Notes under the pieces: generated by a model
Database searches by the model: none
What the model was told of the DNA's origin: nothing
Seen by the model: the letters and a program-made list of their open reading frames with translations, nothing else
Source: Chryseobacterium edaphi
Lineage (GTDB): Bacteria > Bacteroidota > Bacteroidia > Flavobacteriales > Weeksellaceae
Length of the DNA: 64,000 nt
Direction of reading: 5' to 3'
Assembly (NCBI RefSeq): GCF_025628985.1
Contig: NZ_JAOTEM010000004.1
Coordinates: 186,001 to 250,000, forward strand
Position numbers and translations under genes: made by a program
Shown here: piece by piece, positions 63,843 through 64,000 of the stretch
Position numbering within the stretch: position 1 is the stretch's first letter
How the letters are laid out: every line of letters begins with the position of its first letter

Positions 63843-64000
63843 ATGAATGTCCTAAAAGACCATATCAACAAAACAATTTCCCTGACCGACGAAGAATTTT
63901 CAGTTGTTGAGTCATTTTTCACGAAACAACATATTAAGAAACGCGAAATGATTATTAGTGAAAATGATCAGGTTAACCACGTTTATTTCATTGTTTCAGG
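63843..64000 (+). CDS. Crp/Fnr-family transcriptional regulator (partial, C-terminus outside window)
   Basis: The ATG at 63843 opens a frame that runs 52 codons to the window edge. The start MNVLKDHINKTISLTDEEFS and the following KREMIISENDQVNHVYFIVS match the first strands of a cyclic-nucleotide-binding domain. It begins 30 bp after the GLPGLI stop and may be co-transcribed. The DNA-binding part is not in the window, so no more can be said. Confidence 0.8.
   Translation, partial: MNVLKDHINKTISLTDEEFSVVESFFTKQHIKKREMIISENDQVNHVYFIVS

Overview
The window looks like a chromosomal segment of a Flavobacteriia member, most likely Chryseobacterium or a close relative (Weeksellaceae). The evidence is low GC, TAnnTTTG-type -7 promoter elements, SusC/SusD and TonB receptors, gliding genes gldB and gldC, a type IX secretion sorting domain, a GLPGLI protein, a CCC-motif membrane protein, and a PafA phosphatase that closely resembles my recollection of the Elizabethkingia meningoseptica enzyme. 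There is no rRNA, tRNA, CRISPR array, transposase or prophage. Most of the window is ordinary chromosome.

Layout. 1-2.1 kb: the edge of an immunity-type TIR/deoxyribosyltransferase-like protein, then a short-chain dehydrogenase. 2.4-12.8 kb: two minus-strand operons for scavenging organic phosphate. One is SusC-SusD-calcineurin phosphoesterase; the other is an Oar-like TonB receptor with a glycerophosphodiester phosphodiesterase. Both are preceded by arrays of six TTAACA-like hexamers at about 11-bp pitch, placed almost identically relative to a -7 element. This looks like a Pho regulon signature. 12.9-26.8 kb: ligA, a T9SS-exported leucine-rich repeat protein, a DUF1349 protein, a sugar O-acetyltransferase, a second LRR protein with a LuxR regulator, MgtC, a Crp/Fnr regulator, an S46 dipeptidyl peptidase and a deacetylase-acetyltransferase pair.

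26.9-40.1 kb: M16 peptidase, small hypothetical genes, an orphan Imm22 immunity protein, a Fic enzyme with a probable self-regulatory site, polA, an orphan T6SS tube protein (TssD), small membrane proteins, an Old Yellow Enzyme and cytidine deaminase. 40.4-43.5 kb: a cobalamin riboswitch controlling a BtuB-like receptor and a BtuG-like surface lipoprotein. 43.6-55.1 kb: cca, a TsaC-type protein, DinB, a Cys/Met enzyme, gldC and gldB, nadE, a barnase/barstar pair and pafA.

55.2-64 kb: an S41 peptidase, a TetR regulator and target SDR sharing an 18-bp operator, and an unrecognised three-gene envelope operon (two lipoproteins and a probable beta-barrel) headed by a 34-bp near-perfect palindrome. 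These are followed by a Fur-family regulator divergent from a thioredoxin-reductase-like gene, a GLPGLI protein and the start of another Crp/Fnr gene. Intergenic spaces carry several short dispersed repeat families. All assignments come from reading motifs and from memory of families; no search was run.
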